A DNA stretch of 64,000 bases, taken from positions 39,639,223 through 39,703,222 of the forward strand of contig NC_087066.1 in NCBI RefSeq assembly GCF_963678635.1, read 5' to 3'. Each line of letters starts with the position of its first letter. Position 1 is the first letter of the stretch. The notes under the pieces were generated by a model. That model made no database searches and was not told where the DNA came from. It saw only the letters and a list, made by a program, of their open reading frames with translations. The stretch is from Symsagittifera roscoffensis (Eukaryota; Xenacoelomorpha; Acoela; Convolutidae). Position numbers and translations under genes: made by a program. This document shows, piece after piece, positions 45,427 through 56,069 of the stretch.

Positions 45427-45444
45427 AGACTTATGGTCGCACCA
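45427..45444 (-). promoter_or_regulatory. Candidate tRNA primer-binding site
   Basis: Two bases downstream of the 5' LTR the minus strand reads TGGTGCGACC then ATAAG. It begins with TGG as expected for pairing with a tRNA CCA end (tRNA end GGTCGCACCA). The complement further on contains TTCGAGA, resembling a T-loop, so pairing may be longer than usual. I cannot name the tRNA. Confidence 0.7.
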
Positions 45445-45446
45445 GA

Positions 45447-45856
45447 TGAGTTATGACCGATGGGTATAACTCATAGAGCAATTTCGGATAGGGTACACCG
45501 TCTGCTCGTCACGCTATCTTATTTTCGGCCGGATAGATTCGTGCAACTTCTTAGTCTAATACCAATCCTAATCTTACTCTTATACTATCTAGTCTCAGGT
45601 TGTTTAACTAGTCTCTGCTAGGCTCAATAGATCTAGGGTATACTGGTTTATTGCGGCTGCTGAAGTCTTCTTGGAGAGTCAACTAATTTCTAAGTTAAAT
45701 TCAAATCTCTCTGGTGCTGAAATTACAAGTAATTTCAGCACTTACAAATAAGTGGATTGTTAGTCAGATGGATCATGATTGGTTAATATTAAGTACTTTA
45801 CATTGGTAAAATATCTAATTTATCCAATCATAAAATGTAGTTTAGATCAGGTTCCA
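45447..45856 (-). repeat. LTR, 5' copy (element orientation)
   Basis: Same 410-bp sequence as the other LTR. Transcription would start in here and run toward lower coordinates. The same TGCTGAAATTAC inverted repeat is present (about 45715-45740). Confidence 0.95.
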
Positions 45857-45898
45857 CTTTAACAAGAAATTGAGTGAAAACTCGAAGCTTTGGCTGCG

Positions 45899-46084
45899 AT
45901 GGACGAAAAGAAAGCAGAAAAAACTGAAACTGTGGGCGGGCAAGACTTTGGATACTGCTATTCCAGACGGGGACAATTTCGTGGAGGCGATTGCGGGAGG
46001 ACTGGCAAACATACTCGGGCTAACACTCACTGGTATTTAAGTTTCTTCAAAGTAAAAAGTACAAACAATCCGTACCTGATTTAA
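45899..46084 (+). pseudogene. 46-residue ORF of the unit tail, U4 copy (frameshifted)
   Basis: The ATG at 45899 is kept. An extra G in the A-run shifts the frame after about six codons into a 61-codon reading that ends near 46084. It lies 39 bp from the LTR insertion. Confidence 0.45.
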
Positions 46085-46319
46085 CTACCCGCACCGCAGT
46101 TCCATAAACTTTTGCATCATTTGGCTGCCGTTCTCTATAACTTTTCAAAGTAATCGACTATAATCGTTGTAAAATGAATTAAAAGGCTATTGCTTGACGC
46201 GAAAAAATTCATTTAAGATTAATTTAAATCGATTATGATAGATTATAACAGTGTTTTCTAAATAAAATCAGAACGTTTCAAATTTCTTGTCAATTTTTTT
46301 TAGTGTCAGGGTACTCGGA

Positions 46320-46484
46320 ATGCTTATGAAAGATTTTTTCGCCCATGTGATCAAATTTTTGCGTTATTTTTTTCATACTTTATTCTGTTTCCTAATCTTA
46401 CTCTTCTTCTTTTATTGTTCCACCTATCGAAGAAAAATTGGAAATTTTTATGCTGGGGGTGAATTTTTTATTCAATTAGTTTAA
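46320..46484 (+). CDS. Small membrane-type ORF, unit tail (U4)
   Basis: 54 codons with a Phe/Leu/Cys-rich hydrophobic segment (about residues 15-33), then a basic stretch. It is preceded by a pyrimidine run ending in TTTTTTTTAG, so it may be an exon. The corresponding frame is disrupted in U1 and shortened in U2. No family recognised. Confidence 0.3.
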   Translation: MLMKDFFAHVIKFLRYFFHTLFCFLILLFFFYCSTYRRKIGNFYAGGEFFIQLV

Positions 46485-46778
46485 TAGCAAGCGTTTTTGA
46501 CAAAAATTTTTATACCATGTTAAAATGTGTAAAAATTTCAATTTGTGATCCTTTTCAAAAGTAGTGGGGATTTGGAAACTGCTCACTGGCCTGCTTGGGA
46601 TAGTTAATGTGCGATACATTGCGTGCTTAAAACACGCATAAAACATATTATTCAGTCAAATTATGACAATACGAGACGCTAAACACATTCCTTAATACCA
46701 TGTGGGAAAATTTTTTTTTTAAATGTATTTTAGTTTCTAAAATGTATGTGTAATAGCAACTTATCAATATTCAGGCAT

Positions 46779-47322
46779 TTAATGTAGCAAGGACCGATAT
46801 TTATTAGCCTCGCGGTAAGCAAAGGTGTTGCAAACGGGTAGTATTTTTCCCCTTATATGTTTTTATTCACAAGCCTGCGCAAATGTTTTATCTCGCTTCA
46901 CATCAAATAAAAAGAACTGGCATTGAAATAACACGCCTGATTGAGACTACAAAGGATTTTGGTTCAAATTCGGTCGTGACCTGTTTTTTAAAAGCAAGAA
47001 AACGTCTGCTTTTTCGATCTACTGTCCGTCTGTTCATGTTTGTCGGCTTAGTTCGCGTAGCACGGATTCTTTTTAAGTGGTGGAGGTAATTGAAATACAA
47101 TATTTTTCTGCTTTTGTGGAGATAATTGAAAAAGATAATTTTTCGCGGTACTTAAGTTTCATTTTTTGAATAAATTTTTTAAAAAGTTTTTAATTCAAAT
47201 TGAAATATTTATTGATTTATTTTTGTTCCGGTAATTGATGTTCATTAAAATGTTACAATTATTGCTCTCGCGAGTAGCAAGCCTTATCAATTCACAACAT
47301 GAACTCATTCTTGTAAGTAGTA
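46779..47322. other. Unique flank between the tandem array and the MITE
   Basis: A 68-codon plus-strand frame (46883-47089), Arg/Leu/Phe-rich, is the longest. No recognised domain. Otherwise AT-rich with no feature I can support. Confidence 0.35.
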
Positions 47323-47529
47323 TTGTATCGTGTCCCGGATCCTAAGGGGGGGTCCTTCCTAAGGGGGGGGTCCTCACGTAAAGCAAAATCCTAGGAAAGG
47401 GGTCCTTAATTTTTTGGAGGACCCCTATCCTAGGATTTTGTAAATGATCGCAAGTTCCCACCCCTAAAGTAAAAGACCCCCTCCTTAGGATCTTGTTAAG
47501 CTGAGCTCAACAACCGGGACGCGATACAA
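47323..47529. mobile_element. Foldback MITE, 207 bp, TA-flanked
   Basis: Outer arms TTGTATCGTGTCCCGG and CCGGGACGCGATACAA are inverted, flanked by TA on each side. A second nested inverted pair (AAAATCCTAGGA and TCCTAGGATTTT) is separated by GGGGTCCTT/GGACCCC arms, so most of the element can form a hairpin. TCCTAAGGGGGGG is repeated twice at the left. The TA duplication suggests mobilisation by a Tc1/mariner-type transposase. Confidence 0.7.
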
Positions 47530-47912
47530 TAATTCCTTCTAATTCCTTTGAAAGCGGTCCCTTTTCCCGCGATAATTAAAATTAATCGTCCTAATTCCTG
47601 AACTTTTCTTTTTTCGTCCTAGTTTCATGTGGATATCATTTCCTGGCTTTCTTTCTTTCTTTTCGTCAAAGATTTGTCATGCTATTAAAGTTTGTTATTC
47701 AAAACAAGCCTAAGGATTTCACACATTTGTTTGAATTAACACTTGGTTTGCGTCTACTAGTTTATTTGCCTGAAGCTATTTATGTTAAAACAGTGATTGA
47801 GCTCAATACGAGTATTTTATTAGTTGTAAATTGGTAAAAACCAAAACATATACAAGTCGAAGTATAAAAAGGACGAACAGTAAAAATCATCTGAAAATAT
47901 ATGTTTCAGACT

Positions 47913-50900
47913 TTAATGTTTATTGTTTTGGTTTTCTTTGCGCTGTTTCTTAGATGGTCGTTCTTCTGAAGCTTCAGATAAAATAAATGGGTTTTTTATA
48001 GGGGGACGTTCACGGACTCGGCTACTAGAAGCTTCTTCTTCTTCTTGCAGCTCTGCTTCTGAGTAGGGCCGCTGTAAAAATCCCCAATCCGGAAGTGTAA
48101 AATCGGGAGAACTGTTATCAGTTTCATTGTATGAGTTGGCCCACTCGGTGTCCATGTAAATGTCTTCTAGAAAAGCATTTTCTTCAGCGGCTTTATGGCC
48201 AAAGGGCACTGTCGAAATTCCGTCGAAAAGTAGAAAACGTTTTGAGTCGAATGGTGATAATGCAAGTTTGTTTTGTTTCACTGTCATATTGGTGTGACCT
48301 TTCGAAACTATATTATAGTTGTATACTCTCATTGTTTTTCCAGTGAATAATGTGTCCCTGAAGGTTTGGTGGACCAATTCTCTCTGTGCACTCCGTTTAA
48401 TTCCTTTGGCACTCAATTTTTGAGTGCCTTCTAAACAGAAGCAATATTATTATTCTTTTCTACAACGTAGGGGATAGCTTCATTTTACTTCAGCCACTCA
48501 ATTTATACCGAACAAAATTTGATTCATTTTACCAAAAAAGAGCAGAAGACTCCAAATTATGATTAAAAAAGTGGAAAAAAGAGGGAAGATGTTGTCAGAT
48601 AAATCAACGTTTAGGCAACATTGTATAATGTTGCCTAAATCAGCTAAATGCCCATAGTTTAATGCAACAAATTAAGGGGTGTAGGTAGGTTGGTGGTGGT
48701 ATTTTTGTTCTGTAAAAGGTAGGAATAGGGGGTGGAAGGGTGGCTTAAATTTTATTTACCATTAAGGACGACCGAATATAGTTTCGGTTTTAGGGCGATG
48801 AATTCTCTGATCGGCTTCCCACCAGTCTCGTCTTTGAACTTCAGCACAACTTTCTTGTTGGTATCCTCGAACAAGAAATGGTCCTTGTCGTAATTTGAAA
48901 AATCGAAACCAGCTTTTATTTTCTCCAAGTCTCGGTAAACGTCATCAGTTTTTATAGCGTAAATAAAACTATCCGTGTCCGAGTAAAGGAGTTCCAAGTT
49001 TAGATTTGGTTTCATTTTTTGATAATGAAACTGAAACATGAAACGCTTGGCGAGGTCTAGGATGGTCGCACCAACTATCATAGGTTTATCCCATAATATT
49101 TTTGTTACTGAAAAGCTAATTGTGGCTAATTGATCGTCAATGATTTGAAAGCTTTTCATTGTGCTCAGAGCTGTTTTTTGTAAAAGTTCTCTCTCATTCC
49201 TTACAATCTCCAGCTTCTTTCTTCCTAACTTAGACTCCATTGTCTTACCGAAAGCTGAATTAACAATTAGCTTGTAGAAGTTCTCCTGGAATTTATTTAC
49301 CGCGGCTTTTCGTAGGCGGGTGTTGAGTTCGACAAAGGGTGCCATCCAGTGACTTTGGCGGAACTGAAGAACTTTTCCGAGGTGAGTTATTTTCATTCCC
49401 AGCTCATGGTACAATTTTAGGGTAAGGTAGTGCAAAACATAACCTTCTTTAGGATGCAAGGTCTGTAGAAGCTTTGGCACTTTTGGCAGTGTGGTGATTC
49501 CCAATTTTCCCAACATGTCGACTTGCTCGTTGCTCATTGCACCGATGTCCACTACTTCACGAGAGGGGGCAAGGGGGTAATCAGCAAAGAAGTCGTTAAG
49601 CTCCTCGGGTATGGTTAAATTGACTTCAACTATATAACCCCACTCTGAGGTTTCGCTGGTGAGCAGTATGTCTGCCAGACTTTTTTCAACTATTGAAAAA
49701 TCGTTTAAGGGCAAAGGGCAGTGTTTCATTATCCCCCCGTACAAATTGTTTGCATCAATATTGAGGATGTAGCTTGATGGTTCTGAGGGCGAAAAATCGT
49801 CGAGGTATTTATTGTTTGCTTTGTAAAATCGGCGCGCGTAAACCGACGACATGCCTCCTCGTATCATTCGCTGCACAAGGTCTAGATGTTCACGGTCCGT
49901 TAAGAGTTTCAGTTCGGGCTTACAAACTTTTAGAAAGGCGTCCCCGGAAAGGTTACTTGCCGTGAAGTAACAGGCGCAATCCAGCCCGTATGTTTGATAG
50001 CAAACTTCACGAAAAGCTTCGAAAACGGAAGCAAGCAATAGCACATCTGTAGTCAAGTACAAGTCGTGGTAATCACCAAGTGAGCCACACTTCAGTTCGG
50101 TGAAAACTTTAAGGGCATGATTGTACTCGCTTCTTGAAACACTCACATCCCCTCCTGTTAGACTATTTTTCCACATTGCTCGTGGGGGAAGGCGAGTTTC
50201 TCGGAATTTTTCGAATGAGTTGAAGTATGAGTAGGGGTAATGCCCTTTCTGTTTCAACAGACTGACTTTTTCACGTGAGTGGCCGAGTTTTTCAAAATAG
50301 TTCTCCAGCAGAAAAAACTTTTCGTTGGGCAAATTATCGACAAGTTTTGCCAACGATGCTAGCATGAACCTATACGAATCGATGAATCTCAGATTTTCGT
50401 AGAGTTTTTTGATTTTTCCGTTTTTGTCCGTGTACGTTTTTATGTAGACTGAGATTGTCAAGGATATATATTTTTCTTCAGATGCGGGTATTACGGAAAA
50501 AGTGTTTTCCGAATCGCTTTTTGCCAGCGCTTTGATTATAAAGTGTAAATCATAATTTGACAAATTATGAGCTACCACTGGAATGTAATTTGTTGTTTTT
50601 CTATTAACGTTACACTCATTGTGTGCCCAACCCAGAAACTTGTTGGTGTAATGGCAATGATCAAGTACCACTTGATCATTGTCGGAAAAATCATTCTCGC
50701 ATATCCAACAAATTGTAGCATCTTCCCGTTCCTGGTCTGTTATACCAGTGAAAGTGTAATATTTCCTTTTTTCTACGTAAATTTGTCTCGCTAACGATTC
50801 AAGGGAGCTAATTAGCTCTTCCATCACATTCGGTCCTCTTTTAAGCTCAAACTTTAACAGGTCTTTTTTCCCAAATTCGATTACTGCTAACGCGTAGCCG

Positions 50901-52493
50901 CACGGTTGATGAATTTCAATTGTTTGCGTGCTAGACTTTCGCGGATCAGGTTGCGGTCCGTATACTGGTAAGAGCAGTGACTCCAAATCAAAGTAGATTA
51001 CTCTGGGTACGTACCAACGAGCTGTTAAGTTTTTGAACTTGTGGTCATCTTTTCCCGGCTTGGGCATTGTTATGACGACATCTTCGTCTTGGTAGCACAG
51101 TTCTTGATGTCTTCTCAGAGTTTCGAATGAAGCGCATGTGTGGAAACATTTGCGACAAATCTCAGATTGAAATCGGTGCACTTTGTGCCGCACGTACTCG
51201 ACCAGTTTCTGGAGATCACTTATCAACACATAGTGATATTTTGATCCATCTGTCAGCAGCAACAAGTCCACAATCAGGCTAGTAGTGAATCTGCTCGATA
51301 CTCTTATGGGCAACAATTCGCCATCGTTGTAGCTGAACAGAAAAATAATTTTTATTCCTAGGTTTGGAATGAAATAAAAAGGGTGTTTGAATAGGTGAAG
51401 AACATTATTGAAGGAATTTTAAAATTTTTAGAAGGCAATTAGAATTTGCTCACCGGAAGACGTTGATTTGACAATTGTTCAACTTTTCAAATCTGTCCAT
51501 ATCCATCAGACCCATTGGCATTTCGTATTCCCCATTGATTTTCACAATTCCTTCTTTGTCGAGATTGTAGGTTGAGACTTTGTTTTTCTCCAGCCACCGT
51601 CTAGATGTGGGGTAGAGGGCCGGCTCATTCACATTGTGATATGCGGCAACAAAGCAGTAGAGAAAGCAACGGTCATCATCTTTAGTGTTGATATTTGTGA
51701 GCAGAGTAGATGCTGCGCTGAGTGCATCAGGTAGCTCGAGGTAGGATCCTGCTCTTATTGGTGAGAAGGCCGCGAAACTGATTTGCAATTTTTCAATTCT
51801 GTCAATAATCCATCCGCTATCATGAGAAGAGAACGAATTGACTTGGTTGACCATATGTTCAATCAGTTCCAAGAATTGAACCCCAGCTATTCCCTCGAAG
51901 TACACTGTCAATGTCTTAGTGTTCAGAAACAGCATGGTCCTTTCGAAGTTTCCACTGTCCCCGTCTTGCACAGTGGGAATTTTGATCATTCCCACTTCCA
52001 CGTGGAATTGCACCTTGTTCGGACCCTCTTTGACCCTTTCCAGTATAAGAGCATCTATTTCCTCCTTGTTTTGCATCATGACTTGAAGCAAATCCATTTC
52101 TTTTTCACCAACTTTGAGATCGTATCGACGCAATTTGCCTCTGAACGCGCTTTCCGTTGGGGCAGCGGAAGACGTCGTCTCAATGCCGTCCCAAACTGGC
52201 AATGCGTGCTTCTTCAGCAAGTGTTGTCCATAGCTTTCCGCGGTGAGAAATATTGTATGGCAATAGATACAATGACTAGTCGAAGTCATGTCATGTACCA
52301 GCTCGACGTGCTCTCGGGCTTCCGACAAACTCTCGAATGACTCGAGACACTCATCGCAAACAGTTTGAGGAGGAGGGGGAGGAAGGATCTTGTGACCTTT
52401 TTGCTCATGTCTTCTCAAGTTCCTTTTAGAGCTCAGTATTTTTCCGCACTGCTGGCAAGGAACAGGTGTCGCGATAGAAGTAGAGTTCGGCAT
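47913..52493 (-). CDS. polB: Protein-primed family B DNA polymerase, three exons
   Basis: Exons 52493-51454, 51332-48760 and 48430-47913 join in phase to 1376 residues with no stop. The N-terminus has three C2H2 zinc fingers (residues about 13-110). Then come an exonuclease domain (Y-F-D-L-E near 462; N-Y-D-L-H; Y-x3-D) with an inserted endonuclease-VII-like zinc site (D-H-C-H...C-N), and polymerase motifs D-A-N-N-L-Y-G, K-x3-N-S-A-F-G and Y-S-D-T-D-S. All key acidic residues are present. Exon 3 supplies the usual Polinton PolB C-terminus plus an acidic and basic NLS-like tail. The polymerase replicates the element, primed by a terminal protein. Introns inside Polinton polB are uncommon in my experience. 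Confidence 0.85.
48431..48759 (-). other. Intron 2 of polB (329 nt)
   Basis: Donor AATG|GTAAAT, acceptor CTTCTGTTTAG|AA. It contains many stops and a GT-rich plus-strand tract (48677-48745). Splicing joins the polymerase body to its conserved C-terminal segment, phase 1. Confidence 0.75.
51333..51453 (-). other. Intron 1 of polB (121 nt)
   Basis: Donor TTCCG|GTGAGC, acceptor TTTTCTGTTCAG|C. Without splicing, the TGA inside GTGAGC ends the frame after the donor. Splicing restores an Arg codon and the expected polymerase text. Confidence 0.8.
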
Positions 52494-53182
52494 TGTTTGT
52501 TGAAGTTACTGAAGTAATTCAGGAAAATTTCAAGAAGTAGAACTGGTTATGAAAAAGCAAAAGCGAGAAGTGACTAGCACCAAAAAACTTTGCGGGTAAG
52601 GGCAAGTAGAAGCCATTAACGAGAGTTATACTTCGCCGTCTTGACAATAAGTACTTTCCTTTCCAAAAACAGGGTTTATTCTAGCTTTAAGCTCTATATG
52701 TCTCATCACTCTGCTCAAGTGCAGGGGTTTTGTATACTAAAAACTGATTCATTTACAGCCTCAAACTTTTGCTGTTAATTTTAAGGGTTAGCGATAAAGT
52801 TTTGGCTTTTTTAGGGGACTGGTTTAGACTTTCAATTAACATTTCAGCACTAAATTACAAAATTTAAAGCTTAGAATGATTCGGATAGAGCCTAAAACTT
52901 TTTCTGACTAATTTTAACCGTGAAACAGTAATTTCCTAATGATTTCAAGCCCACTTCTTGGTTTGCATAAATAGGTATAATAAAAAGTAGAAACATGAGA
53001 TAAAAGTATTCAGAAAGTAAAGCCCTCAACTAACTAATTAAGTTGAAATAAACTAGTAAACTTAAAAAATGAAAATTTTGCAAATTTGACACCTTGATAG
53101 TTACCGACGCATGATAAGCATAGATTGTCATTTGAATGTGTAAAAGATATCGGAATCAAAGTTTCCTTCATGTCATTCAGTG
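52494..53182. other. Intergenic upstream of polB
   Basis: AT-rich, no coding region supported. Presumably contains the polB promoter. Confidence 0.4.
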
Positions 53183-53298
53183 TCCCGTGAAACATTTCAT
53201 ATCATGTTCTTCGAAATATTAAGGCATGGCCGTTTGGTTTAAGGGGCAATAGCTAACCCGGCGTTGTTCGTCGCTACGCTCCTCGGGAACGCCTCCCG
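53183..53298. repeat. Inverted repeat, left copy
   Basis: About 116 bp. The reverse complement matches 56749-56862 with roughly ten differences. The inner 60 bp (GGCAATAGCTAACCCGGCG onward to GCCTCCCG) is nearly perfect and markedly GC-richer than its surroundings. GGCGTT and AACGCC ends within it could form a short stem. Confidence 0.85.
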
Positions 53299-54401
53299 TT
53301 CTGTAATTTCAAGTGAAATTTTTTTTTTCAAAATAAAGGAAAACCTCAAACTTTTTATGTTGTGAAAAAAGAAAAAGTAATGTTTAAAAAAGTGTCTTTT
53401 AAATCTATCAACAAAAAAACCAGTAAGTTTTGTGGGACCTCGAGCACAGTTCTACTGGTCAAGTTCGAAATTTAAAAAACATAATTTTTTAACTTCTTTT
53501 TTCCTTCATTTTTAGCTTGAATTATTCGTTCTCGTTTTAAACTCAAGTGAATGTGGTTTGAAATTTTTAGGAGCTATCTGATACGTAATTAGGACAAGCG
53601 TAGAAATTAAAAAAAAAACAATTATAGCCCAATCAATGAGAGTAGACGCTTAAAAAGTTGTGATTTTTTGAGAAAATCTGATTTTTGTGAAAATATTGAA
53701 AAAATTGGGAAAAAATTTTTTTCTCTCCAAATCCATTGAAACTACCCTCAATCAATTTGCCATGAATTTCTGAGCAGGGTTAAGGGTCATGTTCATTTTT
53801 CGAAAAAAAAACATAATTTTTTTTTTTCACATTTTTACCAAAAAATTGTCCGTTTTACACCCAAAACATGTATATGAATGTAATATAATGCAGATTTATG
53901 GCTTAAAACACTCTCTGTTACTTTGCGTAAGACCTGGCTAACCCCACCGGGCACAAAGTATGATGAGAGAGAGGACAGAGAGTGTTTGATAAAAAAAGCC
54001 AATGAAAATATGGTTGGACTACCAACAAGAAAATGTTGGACCCTTCCATTTTTATCTTTCTTTTGAAAAGAAAGCAATATCCCGAAAAGGATATTCCAAA
54101 TGGGGTTCACTACTGAGCAAGTGTATTTATCTCTCTCTCTCTCTCTCTCTCATTCTTTCTCAAACAACAATTTTAGCGTAAAATTATTCTCGATTTGTGA
54201 TTTTTTTCTAGTTTTTCTCTAACATTTTGCTGAAAACTTTACGGGGCAAACTTTAATTGATCTATTAAGCAAAATAAAAACTGAGACAAAAAATATATGC
54301 ACAGTAATGTTAAAACAGCTTAGAAGTCAAATCAAACAAAAATGAAAATATAAAACCTTGGAATAATATTTGAAAAGAAGGAAAGTTTTTTGTTTAAGTT
54401 A
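53299..54401. other. AT-rich spacer in the inverted-repeat block
   Basis: A- and T-runs throughout, and a CT dinucleotide microsatellite at 54131-54151. A 91-codon minus-strand frame (53835-54110) has an Ile/Phe/Ser-rich text but no recognisable domain. I do not call it a gene. Confidence 0.4.
54131..54151 (+). repeat. (CT)n microsatellite
   Basis: About ten uninterrupted CT units after TTAT. Confidence 0.9.
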
Positions 54402-55046
54402 TTAGAAACCTCGAAACTGTAGTTTTCTCTTTTTTGGCGCATAGCAAGCTGCATTTGGAGGAGTGCCTTGAATGAGATCTGGGGTGACTAGATCAATTGT
54501 CTCCGCACTTGATGAAACCCGAGCATCCGAATAGGAAGTTGATTGTTCTGGAGTTGAAACTGCTCCCCTAACAAACGACTCGGGAGACATTGCTGTCGGA
54601 ATATCCCAGTACGCTTCGCGCTCTGCATAATCACGAATACATCCCTCCTGATTTTCATACAACGGCATTGACTCGCAGTCATACGCGAAGAGAATTTTTC
54701 TTGGAGACTGCTCGAGCGAGGTTGTGTCGTTTATCTCCGTCTTTTCTAATGCCGGATAGCTCTCGCGAATAGTGCAACTCTCGTACATTCGTTTTCGATT
54801 CTGTCTAAGTAGATCGATGTGATCAAGGAGGTAGTTCGGTAGCATGATATGACTTTTTGTAGTCCATTCCTCGTTTTGATTCTCGTCGTTTTTTCGGGGA
54901 GCCAAGTCATTGAACGGACTTGCTGTAGACGGAGAGACTCTCTCTTTCTGTTGATGGATGACTGCAATCGACTCTCTCGTGTATGTTTGGTAAATAATTG
55001 TTCTTTCTCGATCAGACACTGAGATTATTTGTAAAGGACTAGTCAT
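54402..55046 (-). CDS. Unknown Polinton protein with SIM-like and NLS-like motifs
   Basis: 214 residues from an ATG at 55046. Hydrophilic, Ser/Glu-rich, mostly disordered. Near the C-terminus I-D-L-V-T preceded by E-T fits a SUMO-interaction motif, and the last residues include K-K-R-K, a likely nuclear localisation signal. It is on the minus strand like the virion genes, but inside the block bounded by inverted repeats. I do not recognise a family. A role in host-nucleus interaction is inference. Confidence 0.5.
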   Translation of the reverse strand: MTSPLQIISVSDRERTIIYQTYTRESIAVIHQQKERVSPSTASPFNDLAPRKNDENQNEEWTTKSHIMLPNYLLDHIDLLRQNRKRMYESCTIRESYPALEKTEINDTTSLEQSPRKILFAYDCESMPLYENQEGCIRDYAEREAYWDIPTAMSPESFVRGAVSTPEQSTSYSDARVSSSAETIDLVTPDLIQGTPPNAACYAPKKRKLQFRGF

Positions 55047-55672
55047 GACTTGAAGAGGTTCAAAGTTTTGTTAAAATGAAATGACTGAACTACCGAAATG
55101 AAATTGAGAGAATGAAAAGTATGAAAAGTTTATTAATGAGAATGAGATCAGGAAAGGGGTGGCATAGTTCAATTAGGTCAAAGCTAATAACTTTTTAGGC
55201 GAGGCTATCAAATTTTATTCATTCTTTTAAGCATGACGCCTGAGGTCATGTTAGGAATGAATGTGAAAACCCGATTTTTTAGATTTATGTGATAGCTTTA
55301 TTATAGTGGCTACGGGCGAAAGCACTCAAAATCAAGTTTTCATGATAGTTTGCCAGACATTCTTTGTTATGCTGTTAGAAATTTATTACCATGATTCATA
55401 ACAGTCATTAAAATAACCGTCACAATAAATAACACTAGAAGATTTTTAGACAATAGCCGGGGGAAAAAGTAACTAAATACCCATATGAAAAGAGGTTTAT
55501 CGTTAAAGAAATTATATCCTTGGTGATTAAGTCTTATCAAAATGGCTTAGGGCGCTCGTAAACGTTATCACTTAAATTTTTACTTTGTGAGCGCATGATC
55601 TGTGTCGTATACTGTGATCAGTCATTCTTCAACGTTCCACACTAAAAACCAGTTGGTTGTTCTTCATTTATA
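55047..55672. other. Divergent intergenic region
   Basis: Between the minus-strand gene starting at 55046 and the plus-strand gene at 55673. AT-rich with no coding frame. It must carry promoters in both directions if both genes are expressed. Confidence 0.4.
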
Positions 55673-56032
55673 ATGTACGCTTCTCTTGACACGGATGTAG
55701 ACTATTTCGATGATTTTAGGGATATATCTTCGAATGATAAACGTTTAGTTAGAGTCGGTGCAAAAACATTCGCACAGACCGGTACTTACATAACTATCAA
55801 ATTGTACAAAAAAGACGAAGAGGGAACTTTCAAGTATCGACAAGGAATAACTTTGTCAACTGGTGAATTCGAGTCCTTGGCGGACAATTATACAAAAATC
55901 AAAAGGTTGACGAAAGCAAAAAACTGCGACGTGACTGAAAAACTTAGAAAAAAGCGAAACAAATCTAAAAAATCTTCATGCTCTGAAAAGGAATGCGAAA
56001 GTGAAAACGATGATAACTGTCGTGTTGTGTAA
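55673..56032 (+). CDS. PC4-like ssDNA-binding protein
   Basis: 119 residues. Residues about 28-80 fit the PC4 (p15) transcriptional coactivator fold: a start of V-G-A-K-T-F, a beta strand with I-T-I-K-L-Y, a K-D-E-E-G turn, then Q-G-I-T-L-S and a helix. PC4 proteins bind single-stranded DNA as dimers and act in transcription and replication. An Lys/Arg-rich then acidic tail follows. It lies on the plus strand, opposite to the virion genes, and 37 bp before the next plus-strand gene. Within a Polinton a replication-associated role is plausible. Confidence 0.6.
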   Translation: MYASLDTDVDYFDDFRDISSNDKRLVRVGAKTFAQTGTYITIKLYKKDEEGTFKYRQGITLSTGEFESLADNYTKIKRLTKAKNCDVTEKLRKKRNKSKKSSCSEKECESENDDNCRVV

Positions 56033-56069
56033 CATTATCAACTCGTTATTCGATTGAAACTTCAAAGCA

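Larger units (their letters stand above)
26950..45856 (-). mobile_element. 18.9-kb Ty3/gypsy-type LTR retrotransposon with Env-like gene
   Basis: Bounded by 410-bp direct repeats with TG...CA ends and flanked by CTTT on both sides (26946-26949, 45857-45860). The uninterrupted sequence (GCACCTTTAACAAG) is preserved in U1-U3. Genes run on the minus strand: leader frames, gag, pol (protease, RT, RNase H, integrase), accessory frames, Env-like and a downstream gene. The pol order places it in Ty3/gypsy. It is much longer than usual members (about 5-12 kb). The two LTRs look identical by eye, so the insertion is recent. The plus strand of the element is conspicuously rich in T and G. Confidence 0.95.
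20981..46778. repeat. Tandem segmental duplication, unit U4 (6.9 kb plus LTR element)
   Basis: The most complete unit. It alone keeps exons at 23864-23980 and 24064-24381 and a 147-bp tandem array. Its tail block is split by the LTR retrotransposon at 26950-45856 and resumes at 45861. The unit ends at TCAGGCAT (46778), after which the sequence is unique. Confidence 0.85.

Noticed and set aside
48677..48745. GGTAGG/GGTGG tract as telomere-like repeat
   Set aside because: Irregular G/T-rich sequence within an intron, with no repeated unit.
53835..54110. 91-codon minus-strand frame in the cassette spacer
   Set aside because: No recognisable domain, and the surroundings are low-complexity A/T.
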